Positions 62,948 through 64,000 of a DNA stretch of 64,000 nt are shown in pieces (position 1 is the first letter of the stretch; each line of letters opens with the position of its first letter). A program made the translations under genes and the position numbers. The notes below the pieces were generated by a model, which worked only from the letters and a program-made list of their open reading frames with translations, was not told the origin of the DNA and did no database searches. The DNA is from Tenacibaculum aiptasiae (GTDB lineage: Bacteria; Bacteroidota; Bacteroidia; Flavobacteriales; Flavobacteriaceae), in assembly GCF_008806755.1 (NCBI RefSeq), contig NZ_WAAU01000003.1:55411-119410 (forward strand), written 5' to 3'.

Positions 62948-63922
62948 ATGAAAGATCAAGTTTTCAACATACAATCCAGAGAAGAATTTAACAATGTAGC
63001 TTTAAATGTTTTTAAACATCAGTTTAAAAATAACAAGGTATATCGCTCTTTTTGCGATTTGTTATACATCCATCCCTCAGATGTACAAACAATTGAACAA
63101 ATTCCTTTTTTACCTATTCAGTTTTTTAAGACCAGAAAAGTACTTTCATCTACAGATGAAATTCAAGAAACTTTTTCTAGTTCTGGTACTACTGGAAGTA
63201 TTACTAGTAAACATTTAGTAACCGATTTATCTTGGTATGAAAATAGTTATTTAAAAGGTTTTGAATATTTCTATGGTAATATTGAAGAGTATACTGTTTT
63301 AGCATTATTACCTAATTATTTAGAACGAAAAGGTTCTTCTTTAATTTATATGGTTGACGATTTAATTAAACGATCAAAACAGCCTGAAAGTGGTTTTTAT
63401 CTCAATAATTTATCTGAGCTTGCTAAAAAACTTGAAGAACTAGATAAAAAGGGTAAAAAAATACTATTAATTGGAGTTTCTTTTGCTTTATTAGATTTGG
63501 TTGAACAATACGATTTTGGACTTAAAAATACCATCATAATGGAAACTGGTGGGATGAAAGGTAGAAGAAAAGAACTTATTAGAAATGAATTGCATCAAAT
63601 TTTAGGTAAAGGTTTTGGTGTAAACGAAATTCATTCTGAATATGGAATGACAGAACTATTAAGTCAAGGATACTCAAAAGGTAACGGTATATTCAACTGT
63701 CCTCCATGGATGCAAATTTTAACTAGAGATACTGAAGATCCACTTACCACTTTACCAAAAGAAACATCTGGAGGTATTAATGTAATTGATTTAGCAAACT
63801 ACAATTCTTGTTCTTTTATTGCTACTCAAGATTTAGGAAAAGTATATCCTGATTATAGTTTTGAAATTATTGGCCGATTCGATAATTCTGATATACGTGG
63901 TTGTAATTTAATGGTTTTATAA
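62948..63922 (+). CDS. LuxE-like acyl-protein synthetase
   Basis: A 324-residue adenylate-forming enzyme of the LuxE/PaaK family, start at MKDQVFNIQSREEF. SSSGTTGSITSK is the ATP-binding loop. Later blocks are METGGMKGRRKELIRNELHQ, IHSEYGMTELLSQGYSKGNG and the C-terminal IIGRFDNSDIRGCNLMVL. It activates a fatty or other acid and may transfer it to a protein or carrier. No lux genes are nearby, so bioluminescence is not implied; in flavobacteria this gene is a common stand-alone member. A terminator overlaps its stop codon. Confidence 0.9.
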   Translation: MKDQVFNIQSREEFNNVALNVFKHQFKNNKVYRSFCDLLYIHPSDVQTIEQIPFLPIQFFKTRKVLSSTDEIQETFSSSGTTGSITSKHLVTDLSWYENSYLKGFEYFYGNIEEYTVLALLPNYLERKGSSLIYMVDDLIKRSKQPESGFYLNNLSELAKKLEELDKKGKKILLIGVSFALLDLVEQYDFGLKNTIIMETGGMKGRRKELIRNELHQILGKGFGVNEIHSEYGMTELLSQGYSKGNGIFNCPPWMQILTRDTEDPLTTLPKETSGGINVIDLANYNSCSFIATQDLGKVYPDYSFEIIGRFDNSDIRGCNLMVL

Positions 63923-63952
63923 AAACAAACCAATTGGTCTGTTTTTGTTTTT
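63921..63952 (+). terminator. Terminator of the LuxE-like gene
   Basis: ACCAATTGGT (63929-63938) is flanked by AAAAAC / GTTTTT, forming a long stem with one mismatch, followed by T-rich sequence. Confidence 0.8.
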
Positions 63953-63983
63953 TTCTCTATATTTGAGAAAATTACAGTTTATA

Positions 63984-64000
63984 ATGGCCAAACAAGGAAG
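63984..64000 (+). CDS. Start of a truncated gene at the window edge
   Basis: ATG followed by GCC AAA CAA GGA (MAKQG) in an A-rich initiation context, cut by the window end. Spacing and strand fit a gene downstream of the LuxE-like gene. Nothing can be said about its product. Confidence 0.4.

Noticed and set aside
62948..63922. Bioluminescence (lux) operon
   Set aside because: Only a LuxE-like gene is present; no luxA, B, C or D lies beside it, and stand-alone members are common in flavobacteria.

Overview
The window looks like a chromosomal segment of a marine-type flavobacterium (Bacteroidota, Flavobacteriaceae; Tenacibaculum/Polaribacter-like is my guess). The DNA is strongly AT-rich. Promoters of the Bacteroidota type (TTG, about 19-20 bases, TAnnTTTG) can be read directly. 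There is a three-gene sdhCAB complex II, a type IX secretion (T9SS)-style C-terminal sorting tail, LytS/LytTR regulation, and many lipoproteins with a short basic N-terminus and a Cys lipobox. I saw no rRNA, tRNA, CRISPR array, transposase or integrase.

Region 1 (1-9.9 kb) is accessory, phage-derived DNA. A LexA/S24-type self-cleaving repressor (7767-8567, +) stands head-to-head with a 1189-residue protein (3861-7430, -). Further along the minus strand come two SMI1/KNR4 immunity-type paralogues, an unknown gene, an endolysin, a holin, a fibre-like protein and a small protein at the window edge. The promoter of the 1189-residue gene and the promoter of the endolysin-holin-fibre operon, 6 kb apart, share 20 of 22 bases. 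This suggests one operator read by the repressor, so particle protein and lysis genes would be switched on together. The rest of the particle genes, if any, lie left of the window.

Region 2 (9.9-25 kb) is mostly household and envelope genes: an AraC regulator with a DJ-1/PfpI protein, sdhCAB, an SPFH-GYF protein with a zinc-ribbon partner, DUF1573, a thioredoxin-like TPR protein, a LytS/LytTR two-component pair, an EndA-type nuclease lipoprotein, an FAD oxidoreductase, MarC and DUF3109. Region 3 (24.6-37.3 kb) holds a lipoprotein plus a 1310-residue surface protein, then a nucleotide-metabolism block (dgt, nrdA, nrdB, trxA) and a prolyl oligopeptidase. Region 4 (37.3-47.4 kb) contains an unlisted 57-residue double-glycine leader peptide, an M13 peptidase, an ABC ATPase, a GreA-like factor with a DAO oxidoreductase, lipoproteins, and an SDR/aldo-keto reductase/AlbA_2 operon.

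Region 5 (47.4-53.5 kb) is the most system-like block. A membrane-anchored, apparently periplasmic TPR-CHAT (caspase-like) protease, a subtilisin-like lipoprotein protease and another lipoprotein are divergent from an ECF sigma factor and a single-pass membrane partner with outer TPR repeats. I infer an envelope-facing protease cascade under its own sigma/anti-sigma control. Region 6 (53.5-64 kb) has a DUF1501/DUF1800 pair, a secreted ankyrin protein, an ALDH7-type dehydrogenase, an isoaspartyl peptidase and a second sigma-factor operon. That sigma factor appears to start at ATT and is followed by an inner-membrane-anchored protein with an outer-membrane barrel-like domain. Lipoproteins and a LuxE-like acyl-protein synthetase gene close the window.
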